Source: Pseudoxanthomonas sp. Root630
GTDB taxonomy: Bacteria; Pseudomonadota; Gammaproteobacteria; Xanthomonadales; Xanthomonadaceae
DNA length: 64,000 bases
Direction: 5' to 3'
Assembly (NCBI RefSeq): GCF_001427585.1
Contig: NZ_LMGY01000012.1
Span: forward strand, 493,691 to 557,690
Shown: in pieces, positions 42,974 through 52,551 of the stretch
Numbering within the stretch: the first letter of the stretch is position 1
Layout of the letters: the number at the start of each line of letters is the position of its first letter
The notes under the pieces: model-generated
Told to the model about the DNA's origin: nothing
Database searches by the model: none
Seen by the model: the letters and a program-made list of their open reading frames with translations, nothing else
Translations under genes and position numbers: made by a program

Positions 42974-45136
42974 TTAGTCCTCAGGCTCAACGCGCGGCTT
43001 TACGAGTGTTTTAATCTTTCCGCCGAACTCTTTCAGGATGCCGTCACGTACGACTCTGACACGGCGAATGCCGGAGCGATGGCCGCCTTCCATGTCGTGT
43101 TCGATGGGGTTGTATTCGACGACATCGCCCAACAGATCGGTCTTGCTCAGCTTGCGCATACGGGCCAATCGCTCTGCGACTTGAGCGATGCTCTCGTAGC
43201 CGGTGGCGGCCCGCTCAACCGTGGCTGCCTGATAAGCATCGAAAGTCTTCAAGACGGGTACGACGGCGCTATTCAACTTGCCCATGCTGTCCCGGTTGGC
43301 GTCGAGCTGGATCAGTAGCTCGCCGATCTGCTGGTCCTCCGTGTTTCCGAGCTTATGCTCCGCGGTACGCTCACTTTGGGAGACGCGGCCGACCTTCAAC
43401 CAGTAGTCGGCCACTTCTGGATCAATATCAACAGCTCCCTTGAAATGCAGCTTGATGGCACGAGTGATGTCGGCGTGGTTTGGCCAGCCTGCCTCCATGA
43501 TCTTGAGGATTTCCTTGTCGGTACGATTCTGGCGGGCCAGCACCAGTGCAGTTTCCAATAGATTCATCTGCACCTTGTGGATGGGAGGCGAAGCCTCAAT
43601 GAATCGTGTCCAAGCGCCAACGCCAAGCAACTTCTTGCCATCCAGAAGGAGTTGGTAAGTTTCCGCATGCAGTGCATGTGAGAACCGCAACTCGATCGTG
43701 CGCACCAATACGCCCAACGCAGCGTCGAGACTGGCATTCATCGCCTCACTGTCTGTGCCGACTGCGGTGCGTATAAAGGCATTGACGCAGGAAGACAATG
43801 CTGTTCCTGGCTCTTGACCTACGTCGCCGTCGTAGCCTCGAGCGACTTCGGCAAGTGATTCGAAGATGCGGCGAACGCGCTTGATGCGTGTGTCTGCCGG
43901 TTCCACGGACTTGATGGTTTCTTGTGCTTCGGTGAGCTGACGGATGCCTTCAGCCAAGCTTTCTGACTTCTCCAAAAGGATGCGAAGCAGCTCTTTGCGG
44001 GCATTGTTGGCTGTGTCAATCGCCAACGCTTCGCGAGCGCAATAGCCGGGGAGCCAAGCGCTCTCGGTGTAAGCCAGCATCTTGGCTGCGTACTCCTTGG
44101 CGTCGCCGTCTGCCAAGGTTTCAATGGAGGGTGGTTCGTCGGTGAAAAGCTCATCCACCCGGGAGTGCACCTCAGCTTCCCGACCACGGGCAACAGCGGC
44201 GACTCGTCCAAGAATTGCTGCGGCAAACAGTTCCTCTTCGGCCGGCACGCTCGCGGCCAGATTGACGACTGCTTCGACAATCTGCCCAAGATTCGTATCC
44301 TTGAGCAAGGCTTGCTGCTGCTGCTGCCTCATCACCTGGGTCAGGAGATCATTCAGCGCCTTCAGGTCAGTGGAATCGACGACCTGGCTCAGGGTGATTT
44401 CCGGTTGTTCGGCCATCTTGCGTAGCTCTGTCTTGTTTGTGGGTGGAACCAGCTTGCGATAGCCAAGCTGATCCAGCTGGTTTTGTAGTCTGCGTGCGGT
44501 AGCGTTTAGCTCAACCTTGCGATTGAATTGCTTTTCCTTCTCAAGGGATGAGATAACCTTGTCCAGCTCGCGCTCCAAGGCGCGGATATTTCCAAGGCGG
44601 TCAATCAGCGCCCGAAGAGGCTCTCGCGGGCGTGCAGGTAGCTGGATCAACCGCCGTAGCAAGCGCTCATAAAGGGCATGCAGGTTCAGACTGGTGGGTA
44701 GGTCAGCACGGGGGCTTTCGACGGGCCGCCAGTCGGTTCCAAAGTATTCGGATAGAAGAAGCTTGCCGCCTACGTCTCCCCCACGCGGGCGCTTGAAGCA
44801 GGCAACCATCTGCATGAGTTCGCCGTGGTAGAGCTCAAAAAGAATCGGATGTTCGATGGCTCCGTCGATGCAGCGCAGAACCTCGTGGCTCAGCTTTGGT
44901 GTCTTCAGCTGGATCCCGAAAACCTGGATTTCAGCTACGCCATCCTTGGTTGGCAGGTTGATGGTTTCCGAGGCCAGCTTGTATAGCCAGGTGACTTGCT
45001 CTACTTCCTTGACGAAAAGCTCTTTCAGGCGGGCATTTATAGCCCCGTGTTCGTAGAACTTGGACTTTGAAATGGCTCGGTTAACCTTCGCCTTGTCGGG
45101 CCATGCAATCAGGGCTGGATCTTCGGCGTGACTCAC
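42974..45136 (-). CDS. DUF4391 protein with helical extension and GrpE-like C-terminus
   Basis: 720 residues. Positions 1-230 match DUF4391 (KSKFYEHGAINARLKELFVK, VEQVTWLYKLASETINLP, EHPILFELYHGE), a domain often found with type III restriction genes and SNF2 helicases. A coiled coil (LERELDKVISSLEKEKQFNR) and about 400 helical residues with a polyglutamine patch follow. The end (KTDLLGDVVEYNPIEHDMEG, RRVRVVRDGILKEFGGKI) resembles the head of GrpE, the Hsp70 nucleotide exchange factor; this is by eye only. GTG 45136 overlaps the helicase stop (GTGA), and the Hsp70-like gene follows at 2 bases. Confidence 0.75.
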   Translation of the reverse strand: MSHAEDPALIAWPDKAKVNRAISKSKFYEHGAINARLKELFVKEVEQVTWLYKLASETINLPTKDGVAEIQVFGIQLKTPKLSHEVLRCIDGAIEHPILFELYHGELMQMVACFKRPRGGDVGGKLLLSEYFGTDWRPVESPRADLPTSLNLHALYERLLRRLIQLPARPREPLRALIDRLGNIRALERELDKVISSLEKEKQFNRKVELNATARRLQNQLDQLGYRKLVPPTNKTELRKMAEQPEITLSQVVDSTDLKALNDLLTQVMRQQQQQALLKDTNLGQIVEAVVNLAASVPAEEELFAAAILGRVAAVARGREAEVHSRVDELFTDEPPSIETLADGDAKEYAAKMLAYTESAWLPGYCAREALAIDTANNARKELLRILLEKSESLAEGIRQLTEAQETIKSVEPADTRIKRVRRIFESLAEVARGYDGDVGQEPGTALSSCVNAFIRTAVGTDSEAMNASLDAALGVLVRTIELRFSHALHAETYQLLLDGKKLLGVGAWTRFIEASPPIHKVQMNLLETALVLARQNRTDKEILKIMEAGWPNHADITRAIKLHFKGAVDIDPEVADYWLKVGRVSQSERTAEHKLGNTEDQQIGELLIQLDANRDSMGKLNSAVVPVLKTFDAYQAATVERAATGYESIAQVAERLARMRKLSKTDLLGDVVEYNPIEHDMEGGHRSGIRRVRVVRDGILKEFGGKIKTLVKPRVEPED

Positions 45137-48100
45137 GCAGCCTCCTGAACCACGAGGAAGGAGATCAGCTCGAAGTCGTCCAGTCCGGAAATGGTCTGGG
45201 TCAGTGCGCTGGTTTTCCCTGGCGAGAACAGACTGTCAATGTCCTTCTCTTCCTTGACCTCGATCATCGAGCGGATAGCGCCGCCCAGCAGGTCGGAATA
45301 GGGGCGCATGTTGCGGCCGTCGGCCGTGGCCTTACTGAACTTGTGGCAGAGATCGGTGAAAGGCTCGGCCTGGCCCTTGCAGCAGGTGCGGGCCAGATCG
45401 AGCAGGCGCTTGACCTCGGTGTGGTCGTGGATGACTTGCCCGTCTTCACTCATGTAGATGAGGTAATAAGGATGCAAGCGGTTGTGCTGCGGCAGATGGG
45501 CAGGCGGGTTTACGCCCGTATTGCGGTTGCGCAAAGTGAAAAACACGCCGGGTTGCAGGCCAAGCTCTGCACTGGCGGGCACGACGGCGTGCAGACCATT
45601 GGGTGATCTGTCCAGCTCGCCATGCGTCTTGACGTAGTTCAACAAGTCCATGCGGAAGTCGTTGAGGCCCAGATCGGTAATCGAAACGCCGGTCTTCAAG
45701 TCTTCAAGCTCGATGACTTCTTCCTGCAGGCGGCGCAGCTGCTCCTTGCGATAGGAGACATCGTTTGCCTGCGCCGACAGAACGTTGTCGTCGCCAGTGG
45801 CGGTGACGTCGGCGATCATCATCCGGCTTTCCACCCGCTCCTTGAGCCGGATGTACTCGTCAAGCGAGATGTCCGGCCAGTAGTTGACCAACTGGATGCA
45901 GGCGTTCTGCGAGCCGATACGGTCAACGCGGCCGAAACGCTGGATGATGCGAACCGGGTTCCAGTGGATGTCGTAGTTGATGAGGTAGTCGCAGTCCTGA
46001 AGGTTCTGGCCTTCGGAAATACAGTCGGTACCGATCAGGATGTCGATTTCCGCAGGCTCGTTGGGCAGGACGATGCCCTTGTCCTTGGATCGCGGAGAGA
46101 ACAGCGTCAGCAGTTCCTGGAAATCGTAGGTCTTGGCGAGGGTGGACTTGGGGGAACCCTTGCCAGTGACCTTGCCCGTGTGCAGCTTGTGCGTAGCCGA
46201 TAGCAATGGTGCCAGATTGGCGTACAGGTAGTCGGCCGTGTCGGCGAAGGCAGTGAAGATCAGCACCTTCCTGTTGCCCGGGTTGATTGGATTGGCGATC
46301 TTCCCCAGTACATGGGTTTTGAGGTGCTGGAGCTTGGCGTCGTGTTCCTGGGTGATTTGCTCCATCAAGGACAGCAAGTCCTCAATGTGCTCGAGATCCT
46401 GGCCAAGGTCGAACTGCCAGCGAGGCAGGTCCATGTCGGCGAGGTTGATTTTGACCTTGCCACCGATGTCGGTATCGTGCTCCAGATCGAGCAGGTCGTC
46501 ATCGTCCGCTTCCAGTTCCCCCAGCGTCTCGGTCAAGTCGTCAACGCTGCCTCCGCCGACCTGACGGAAGTTGACGATCTTGTCCAGGGTGCGCAGGTGG
46601 TTCTTACGCAATAGCTGCAGGGTTAGCCGGAATGCCGCAACGGAGCTTTCGAGGCGCTTCAGCAGGTTGACTGTCATCAGAGCCTGCAGGCTCTTTTCGC
46701 GGTCGGCTTGACGCAAGGTGCCTTTGCTGCCCACCTTGGTGTCGTACATCTCCGCGTACTTCGCCATGCAGCTGGGAAGGATGTAGCTCACCGGGGCGTA
46801 CACCGACAGCTTGAGCCGGGAAAGCTTCTCGAAAATCTCGTTGAAGCTCGGGGAGCTGTCCAGGTCAGACAGGGGGCTTTGGAACGACAGCGGCTTGCGC
46901 CGTTCCGGGAATTGGCCGATGTCCTTGGTATCGTAGAACGTCTGGATATGCTTTCGCGAGCGGGCGATGGTTACGCTGTCTAGCAGTTCGAAGAAATCGA
47001 AATCCAAACTATCCAGGATGGCGCGGGGGGTGCGCTCTTCAGGGGGCAGCTTCGACCAGACGTTAAAGGCCTTCTGCGCATTGCGGAAAACCTCTTCCAC
47101 GGACTTACTGGTACGAAGCTTCTTGCTCAGATTCTCGGAATCGCCCTCATAGGCCAACGCCAGCTGGTTGCGCAGGTCGTTGAAACGGTTGTTGACCGGT
47201 GTGGCAGAAAGCATCAGTACCTTGGTCTTCACGCCTTCGCGGATGACCCTGTTCATCAGCTTCTGGTAACGGGTTTCCTTGTCCTTGTAGGCGTCGTTGT
47301 TCCGGAAGTTGTGCGATTCGTCGATGACGACCAGATCATAGTTGCCCCAGTTGATACGGTTCAGCGGGGTGCCGAAAGACTCGCCGCTCGTGCGGCTGAG
47401 GTCCGTATGGCACAACACGTCATAGCTGAGCCGGTCGCGGGCCAGGATATTGGTCTTCAGGTTGCGGTTGTAGTTGAGCCAGTTGTCCGCAAGCTTCTTC
47501 GGGCACAACACCAGGACGGACTTGTTGCGAAGCTCGTAGTACTTGATGACGGCCAGCGCGGTGAATGTTTTCCCCAGGCCGACGCTGTCAGCCAGGATGC
47601 AGCCGCTATACGTCTCCAGCTTGTTGATGATGCCGGTGGCCGCGTCCTTCTGATAATTGAAGAGCTTGTTCCAGATCAGGGTGTCCCGATAGCCGGTTCG
47701 GTCGTTGGGCAACACATCCTCGTCAATGTCGTCCAAGAACTCGTTGAAGATGTTGTAGAGCATCAGGAAGTAGATGCTCTCAGGGGAGTTCTCCTGATAG
47801 ACGGTGGAGATGTGCTCGCAAATCTGAGAGGTCACGTCTTCAAGCTTTTCCGGATCGTTCCAGATCTGGTCGAACAGGCTCAGCCACGTCGCAGTAAAGC
47901 TGGCCTCGTCCATCTTGTTGACCAGGTTGGAGACGGCATTTCCCGACTCATAGCCCAGGTCAACCGCGGTGAATCCGTGCAACGGCATATAAGCCGTATT
48001 CGCCGCGTCAGCTTGCACGCAGGCGAATTGCTGCATCGGGGCCTTGCTGCGATTGCTCTTGAACGTCGCCTTGCGCCGCAGCCAATCGGCGCACTCGCGA

Positions 48101-48414
48101 GCCACGGCGCGTTGGGTCAGCTTGTTGCGCAGCTGGATCTCGAACTCGCTGCCAAAGAGGCTGCGCTCCCGGTCCAGCTTGGGAATATGGAACTCGCGCC
48201 TTTCCTTGCGGATTCGGTCGGTGACCTCATCCGGCAGGAAGGTGGGGGAGGTGAAAATGAAGTCCAGCTGCTCGATCTGCTCCAGTTCGGCCTTCAACGC
48301 CTCATAGGCGTACATGGAGAAGCAGGAGGCAGCGACCTTGAGCTTGGCGCCGGGCTTCAGGGCGCGCTTCATATCGTCCCCTAGCAGGCGGCTGATGTTG
48401 TCGATGATCTCCAT
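45133..48414 (-). CDS. SNF2 helicase with a PLD-like N-terminal region
   Basis: 1093 residues. The first 200 (LKVAASCFSMYAYEALKAEL, DFIFTSPTFLPDE) look like the PLD-type N-terminal domain attached to some anti-phage helicases, though no clear HxK motif is seen. The SNF2 motor follows: SGCILADSVGLGKTFTALAV (Walker A, about residue 275), DLVVIDESHNFRN (DESH), LMLSATPVNNRF, LIGTDCISEGQNLQDCDYLI and NPVRIIQRFGRVDRIGS (motif VI). Relatives lie next to DUF4391 and type III mod genes. The ATG comes directly after the stop of the small HTH gene, so translation is coupled. Confidence 0.88.
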   Translation of the reverse strand: MEIIDNISRLLGDDMKRALKPGAKLKVAASCFSMYAYEALKAELEQIEQLDFIFTSPTFLPDEVTDRIRKERREFHIPKLDRERSLFGSEFEIQLRNKLTQRAVARECADWLRRKATFKSNRSKAPMQQFACVQADAANTAYMPLHGFTAVDLGYESGNAVSNLVNKMDEASFTATWLSLFDQIWNDPEKLEDVTSQICEHISTVYQENSPESIYFLMLYNIFNEFLDDIDEDVLPNDRTGYRDTLIWNKLFNYQKDAATGIINKLETYSGCILADSVGLGKTFTALAVIKYYELRNKSVLVLCPKKLADNWLNYNRNLKTNILARDRLSYDVLCHTDLSRTSGESFGTPLNRINWGNYDLVVIDESHNFRNNDAYKDKETRYQKLMNRVIREGVKTKVLMLSATPVNNRFNDLRNQLALAYEGDSENLSKKLRTSKSVEEVFRNAQKAFNVWSKLPPEERTPRAILDSLDFDFFELLDSVTIARSRKHIQTFYDTKDIGQFPERRKPLSFQSPLSDLDSSPSFNEIFEKLSRLKLSVYAPVSYILPSCMAKYAEMYDTKVGSKGTLRQADREKSLQALMTVNLLKRLESSVAAFRLTLQLLRKNHLRTLDKIVNFRQVGGGSVDDLTETLGELEADDDDLLDLEHDTDIGGKVKINLADMDLPRWQFDLGQDLEHIEDLLSLMEQITQEHDAKLQHLKTHVLGKIANPINPGNRKVLIFTAFADTADYLYANLAPLLSATHKLHTGKVTGKGSPKSTLAKTYDFQELLTLFSPRSKDKGIVLPNEPAEIDILIGTDCISEGQNLQDCDYLINYDIHWNPVRIIQRFGRVDRIGSQNACIQLVNYWPDISLDEYIRLKERVESRMMIADVTATGDDNVLSAQANDVSYRKEQLRRLQEEVIELEDLKTGVSITDLGLNDFRMDLLNYVKTHGELDRSPNGLHAVVPASAELGLQPGVFFTLRNRNTGVNPPAHLPQHNRLHPYYLIYMSEDGQVIHDHTEVKRLLDLARTCCKGQAEPFTDLCHKFSKATADGRNMRPYSDLLGGAIRSMIEVKEEKDIDSLFSPGKTSALTQTISGLDDFELISFLVVQEAA

Positions 48415-48630
48415 TCAGCCACGCCCCTTCTTGGCAGGGGGGCGTTGGTTGGAGCTCTCGTCGATCCAGCGTTCCAGGTCGGAGCGGCGGAAGCGCCAGG
48501 TGCCGCCCAACTTGAAGGCGGGGATATCGCCGTTCTGGGCCAATCGGTACACGGTTCGCTTCCCGGCTTTCAGGAAGGCGGCGACTTCTTCCAGCGTCAG
48601 GATTTCCCCGTCCGAAACGGCAGTGCCCAT
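48415..48630 (-). CDS. Excisionase/MerR-type DNA-binding protein heading the defence operon
   Basis: A 71-residue protein: GEILTLEEVAAFLKAGKRTV, YRLAQNGDIPAFKLGGTWRF, RRSDLERWID, the HTH_17 fold shared by excisionases and small regulators. ATG 48630 follows AGGGG and is preferred to the TTG at 48663. It is the first gene of the operon and its stop abuts the helicase start, so it is probably an autoregulator or a DNA-targeting subunit of the system. Confidence 0.75.
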   Translation of the reverse strand: MGTAVSDGEILTLEEVAAFLKAGKRTVYRLAQNGDIPAFKLGGTWRFRRSDLERWIDESSNQRPPAKKGRG

Positions 48631-48896
48631 TTGGTTGTCCCCTGCATGGCGGAATCTTGCCAAGTCTGGCCAATTCTCACACAGGTCAATGGCGATCGCT
48701 TGGCAGGCGGGCAGGGGAAAGTGCCGCCTGAAACGGCGGTTTGGGTCTCGGCGTTACATGCGAGAATCAATAGTTCTGGTGCAGCTTCCTCCGGTCGGCG
48801 GCGCAGGGGTATCGAAAGAAATTGCGGGTATCCATGCGGGTATTTATCGAGACTTAAAGGATTGCGACCCAATTAAATCAATAGGTTGTGCGTTAT
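48631..48896. other. Junction between the accessory island and the trp region
   Basis: No gene is supported in these 266 bases. It holds the presumed promoter of the defence operon (leftward) and of trpG (rightward). A short direct repeat GCGGGTAT occurs at 48826 and 48837, and GCCGCCTGAAACGGCGG at 48723-48739 can form a small stem. There is no tRNA or obvious attachment site. Confidence 0.45.
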
Positions 48897-49475
48897 ATGA
48901 TCCTCATGATCGACAACTACGACAGCTTCACCTACAACCTCGTGCAGTACCTGCAAGCGCTGGGTGCCGAAGTGAAGGTGGTGCGCAACGATGCGATGAC
49001 GGTGGACGAGATCGCGAAGCTCGCGCCCGAGCGCATCGTGATCTCGCCTGGCCCATGCACGCCGAACGAAGCGGGCGTCTCGCTGGAAATCATCGAGCGG
49101 CTGGGCGCCACCACGCCGATCCTCGGCGTTTGCCTGGGTCACCAGAGTCTGGGCCAGGCGTATGGCGGCAACGTCATCCGCGCGGGCCGCATCATGCACG
49201 GCAAGACATCCCGCATCCGCCATGAGGGCAAGGGCGTGTTCGCGGAACTCCCGGATGCCTACGAGGCTACCCGCTACCACTCGCTGGTGGTGGAGCGCAG
49301 CAGCCTGCCGGACGCGCTGGAGGTCACCGCCTGGACCGAGAACGAGGACGGCAGCTTCGAGGAGATCATGGGGCTCCGCCATCGCGAGTTCCCGGTGGAG
49401 GGTGTGCAGTTCCACCCGGAGTCGATCCTGACCGAGCATGGCCACGCCCTGCTGAAGAACTTCCTGGAGCGCTGA
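48897..49475 (+). CDS. trpG: Anthranilate synthase glutaminase component
   Basis: A 192-residue class I glutamine amidotransferase that supplies ammonia to TrpE for anthranilate synthesis. The oxyanion strand [11 protein letters not shown], nucleophile elbow [12 protein letters not shown] (Cys) and the catalytic pair [11 protein letters not shown] (His, Glu) are present. ATG 48897 ([15 protein letters not shown]) is the conserved start; no good ribosome-binding site is seen. trpE is not in the window; trpD follows after 3 bases. The gene lies directly at the edge of the accessory island. Confidence 0.95.
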   Translation: MILMIDNYDSFTYNLVQYLQALGAEVKVVRNDAMTVDEIAKLAPERIVISPGPCTPNEAGVSLEIIERLGATTPILGVCLGHQSLGQAYGGNVIRAGRIMHGKTSRIRHEGKGVFAELPDAYEATRYHSLVVERSSLPDALEVTAWTENEDGSFEEIMGLRHREFPVEGVQFHPESILTEHGHALLKNFLER

Positions 49476-49478
49476 GCG

Positions 49479-50522
49479 ATGCCACTGACCCCGCAAGAAG
49501 CGCTGCAACGCACGATCGAGCACCGCGAAATCTTCCATGACGAGATGGTCGACCTGATGCGGCAGATCATGCGCGGCGACGTGTCGCCGACGATGAGTGC
49601 GGCGATCCTGACCGGTTTGCGCGTGAAGAAGGAAACCGTCGGCGAGATCGCCGGCGCGGCCACCGTGATGCGCGAGTTCTCGCGCACCGTCGAGGTGCCC
49701 GACCGCACGCATCTGGTCGACATCGTCGGCACCGGCGGTGATGGCTCGCACACGTTCAACATCTCCACGTGCTCGATGTTCGTGGCGTCCGCTGCCGGTG
49801 CGAAGATCGCCAAGCACGGCAACCGCAGCGTGTCGTCGAAGTCCGGCAGCGCCGACGTGCTGGAGGCACTGGGCGTCAACATCGAGTTGCAGCCCGACCA
49901 GGTCGCGCAATCGATCGCCCAGTCCGGCATCGGCTTCATGTTCGCGCCCATCCACCACCCGGCGATGAAGGTCGTCGCACCGGTCCGTCGCGAGATGGGC
50001 GTGCGCACCATCTTCAACATCCTGGGCCCGCTCACGAATCCGGCGGGCGCACCGAGCATCCTGATGGGCGTGTTCCATCCGGACCTCGTCGGTATCCAGG
50101 CGCGCGTGCTGCAGGAGCTGGGCGCCCAACGCGCGCTGGTGGTCTGGGGTCGCGACGGCATGGACGAGCTGTCGCTCGGCGCCGGGACGCTGGTCGGCGA
50201 ACTGCGCGATGGACAGGTGCGCGAGTACGAGCTGCACCCGGAGGATTTCGGCATCGCCATGGCCGCCAGCCGCAATCTACGCGTGGGCGACGCCGCCGAG
50301 TCGAAGGCGATGCTGCTGGGCGTACTGGACAACAAGCCCGGCCCCGCGCGCGAGATCGTCGTGTTGAACGCCGGTGCGGCGCTGTATGTGGCGGGCGTGG
50401 CGGACAGCATCGAAGCGGGCATCGCCGCGTCGCGCGAGGCCATCGCCAGCGGAAAAGCGCTGGAGCGCCTCCAGCATTTCATCGCCACCACCCAGGCCCT
50501 GGGAAAACAGGAAACGCACTGA
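49479..50522 (+). CDS. trpD: Anthranilate phosphoribosyltransferase
   Basis: A 347-residue enzyme joining anthranilate to PRPP, the second step of tryptophan synthesis. The PRPP-binding loop [16 protein letters not shown] and [20 protein letters not shown] are fully conserved, as are the metal-site DGMDE region and [13 protein letters not shown]. It starts 3 bases after trpG and ends 1 base before the ABM-like gene, so all are one operon. Confidence 0.96.
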   Translation: MPLTPQEALQRTIEHREIFHDEMVDLMRQIMRGDVSPTMSAAILTGLRVKKETVGEIAGAATVMREFSRTVEVPDRTHLVDIVGTGGDGSHTFNISTCSMFVASAAGAKIAKHGNRSVSSKSGSADVLEALGVNIELQPDQVAQSIAQSGIGFMFAPIHHPAMKVVAPVRREMGVRTIFNILGPLTNPAGAPSILMGVFHPDLVGIQARVLQELGAQRALVVWGRDGMDELSLGAGTLVGELRDGQVREYELHPEDFGIAMAASRNLRVGDAAESKAMLLGVLDNKPGPAREIVVLNAGAALYVAGVADSIEAGIAASREAIASGKALERLQHFIATTQALGKQETH

Positions 50523-50523
50523 C

Positions 50524-50883
50524 ATGGCCGCCAGCGGATTCGCCAGCCTGCCCAAGCCGCCGTACTACGCGGTGGTCTTCTCATCGCAGCGCAATGGCCA
50601 GGACGACGCCGGTTACGGCGCCATGGCCGAGCGCATGGTTGAACTGGCGCAACAGCAGCCGGGTTTCCTCGGGATGGAATCGACCCGCGGCGCGGACGGC
50701 TTCGGCATCACCGTGGCGTACTGGGAGAGCGAGGCCGCGATCCTCGCCTGGCGCCAGCATGCGGAGCATACGGCCGCGCGCGAGCAGGGCCGGCGGGACT
50801 GGTACGACCACTTCGAATTGCGGGTCGCCAGGGTCGAGCGCGCCTACGGGTGGGATCGCGAGGCCGCCGAGCGCCGCGGATAG
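50524..50883 (+). CDS. Antibiotic biosynthesis monooxygenase (ABM) fold protein
   Basis: A 119-residue protein with the ABM ferredoxin-like fold: YYAVVFSSQRNGQDDAGYGA, QQPGFLGMESTRGADGFGIT, VAYWESEAAILAWRQHAEHT and the final RDWYDHFELRVARVE. Such proteins are small cofactor-independent oxygenases or chaperone-like enzymes, with no defined role here. The gene sits between trpD and trpC in the operon, a position common in Xanthomonadaceae. Confidence 0.85.
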   Translation: MAASGFASLPKPPYYAVVFSSQRNGQDDAGYGAMAERMVELAQQQPGFLGMESTRGADGFGITVAYWESEAAILAWRQHAEHTAAREQGRRDWYDHFELRVARVERAYGWDREAAERRG

Positions 50884-50930
50884 TGCGAAAATAGGGGTCC
50901 CGCACAGGCGGGTGCCCGCCTGAGGACTGC

Positions 50931-51725
50931 ATGAGCGACATCCTGACCACCATCCTCGCCCGCAAGGCGGACGAGATCGCCGAACGCAGCGCCCGCGTAT
51001 CGCTGGCCGATCTGCGCGCGCGCGTGGACGATGCGCCACCGACGCGCGGCTTCGCCGACGCGCTCAACGCGATGATCGCGCAGGGCGACCCGGCGGTGAT
51101 CGCCGAGGTGAAGAAGGCCAGCCCATCCAAGGGCGTGATCCGCCCGGATTTCCGTCCAGCCGATATCGCGGTCAGCTACGAGTTCGGTGGAGCCGCCTGT
51201 CTGTCGGTGCTGACCGACGTCGATTTCTTCCAGGGCGCCGACGATTACCTGCGCGAGGCGCGCGACGCGTGCACGCTGCCGGTGTTGCGCAAGGATTTCA
51301 CCGTCGATCCCTACCAGGTGTACGAAGCGCGCGTGCTGGGCGCGGACTGCATCCTGCTGATCGTCTCCGCGCTGGACGACGGCCAGCTGGTCGACCTGTC
51401 CGGCCTGGCGCTGCAGCTGGGCATGGATGTGCTGGTGGAGGTGCATGACATCGACGAACTCGAACGCGCGTTGCAGGTGCCGGTGCCGTTGGTCGGCATC
51501 AACAACCGCAATCTGCGCACGTTCGAGGTCACCTTGGACACCACGCTGGCGATGAAGGACGCCGTGCCCAGGGACCGCCTGCTGGTCACCGAAAGCGGCA
51601 TCGTGGTGCCGGACGATGTGGCGAAGATGCGCGCTGCGGGCGTCAATGCGTTCCTGGTCGGCGAAACCTTCATGCGGGCGGAAGAACCCGGCGAGGCGCT
51701 GCGTCAGCTATTCTTCGCGGCATGA
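50931..51725 (+). CDS. trpC: Indole-3-glycerol phosphate synthase
   Basis: A 264-residue TIM-barrel enzyme that closes the indole ring in tryptophan synthesis. Key segments are [13 protein letters not shown] (catalytic Lys and phosphate contact), [45 protein letters not shown] and [15 protein letters not shown] 50931 follows GAGGACTGC. Its stop overlaps the HAD gene start by 4 bases (ATGA). Confidence 0.96.
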   Translation: MSDILTTILARKADEIAERSARVSLADLRARVDDAPPTRGFADALNAMIAQGDPAVIAEVKKASPSKGVIRPDFRPADIAVSYEFGGAACLSVLTDVDFFQGADDYLREARDACTLPVLRKDFTVDPYQVYEARVLGADCILLIVSALDDGQLVDLSGLALQLGMDVLVEVHDIDELERALQVPVPLVGINNRNLRTFEVTLDTTLAMKDAVPRDRLLVTESGIVVPDDVAKMRAAGVNAFLVGETFMRAEEPGEALRQLFFAA

Positions 51726-52441
51726 CGGACACGCCTTATCCCACGCCGCGCCCGGACGCACCGGTCGTGGTCTTCGATTTCGACCACACGCTGTACGACG
51801 GTGACTCCGGTGGCCACCTGGTGACCTGGCTGATCCGCCGCAATCCACTGCGCGCGGTGGTGGCGATCGCCGCATCGATCGTGCTGGGGCCGATGGTGGC
51901 GTTCCTGCCTACCCGGCGGCGCGGCATTTCCGGCTACATCTGGATCGGGACGTTCGGCCTGCACGGGCGGCGCAGCTTCGATGCGTTGATCGACCAGTAC
52001 GTGGCCACCCATCGCGAAGAGGTACAGCAGCGCTTGCTGCCGCACGCGCTGGAGGTCTTTCGCGAGCATCGCGCCGCAGGCGACCGGGTCGTCGTCGCCA
52101 CGGGTGCGCCGCCCGAGCTGGCGCGCGCGATCCTCAGTTTCGTCGCCCACGAAGACGTGCCCGTGATCGGCACGGCGGTGGGGCCGCGCCTGGGCGCCGT
52201 GGTGGCCACGCGCCACTGCCACAACGAAGAAAAGATGCGCATGTTGCGCGAGCGCGGCTATGGCGAGATCGCCGTGGCGTACTCCGACAGCAGCGCCGAC
52301 CTGCCGCTGCTGAAGGCGGCGCGCGCGCCCGTCGTGGTCAACCCGAAGCCGGCACGCGTGGACATGTTCAAGCGCGTGCTCCCGCCGGGTACGCCCATCC
52401 TCAACTGGGGCTGCAAGGAGCGGGGCGGGGCCTCCGCGTAG
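51722..52441 (+). CDS. HAD-IB family phosphatase
   Basis: A 239-residue hydrolase with HAD motif [15 protein letters not shown] (nucleophile Asp), motif [13 protein letters not shown], the lysine of HNEEKMRML and motif [17 protein letters not shown] hydrophobic cap segment ([18 protein letters not shown]) may touch the membrane, as in several HAD-IB phosphatases of phospholipid or serine phosphate metabolism. Substrate unknown. It overlaps trpC by 4 bases. Confidence 0.88.
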   Translation: MTDTPYPTPRPDAPVVVFDFDHTLYDGDSGGHLVTWLIRRNPLRAVVAIAASIVLGPMVAFLPTRRRGISGYIWIGTFGLHGRRSFDALIDQYVATHREEVQQRLLPHALEVFREHRAAGDRVVVATGAPPELARAILSFVAHEDVPVIGTAVGPRLGAVVATRHCHNEEKMRMLRERGYGEIAVAYSDSSADLPLLKAARAPVVVNPKPARVDMFKRVLPPGTPILNWGCKERGGASA

Positions 52442-52551
52442 GGTGCGCCATCGCGATCTGCGGAAGTCCGCGGTGTACGGTGGCGCGTCTCCGCGCAGCA
52501 CCCCGTGAATCCACGTCGGGTGGAAGCGGGCCAAGGCCCGTCCTGCGCAGG

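Noticed and set aside
48597..48872. A 91-codon minus-strand frame overlapping the HTH gene and the trpG-proximal region.
   Set aside because: It runs through the presumed promoter and in another frame over the HTH gene start; no ribosome-binding site or recognisable domain.
48873..50584. Long minus-strand open frames (over 430 codons) antisense to trpG and trpD.
   Set aside because: GC-rich third positions create long antisense frames; the compositions are low-complexity and the plus strand encodes unmistakable trpG and trpD.
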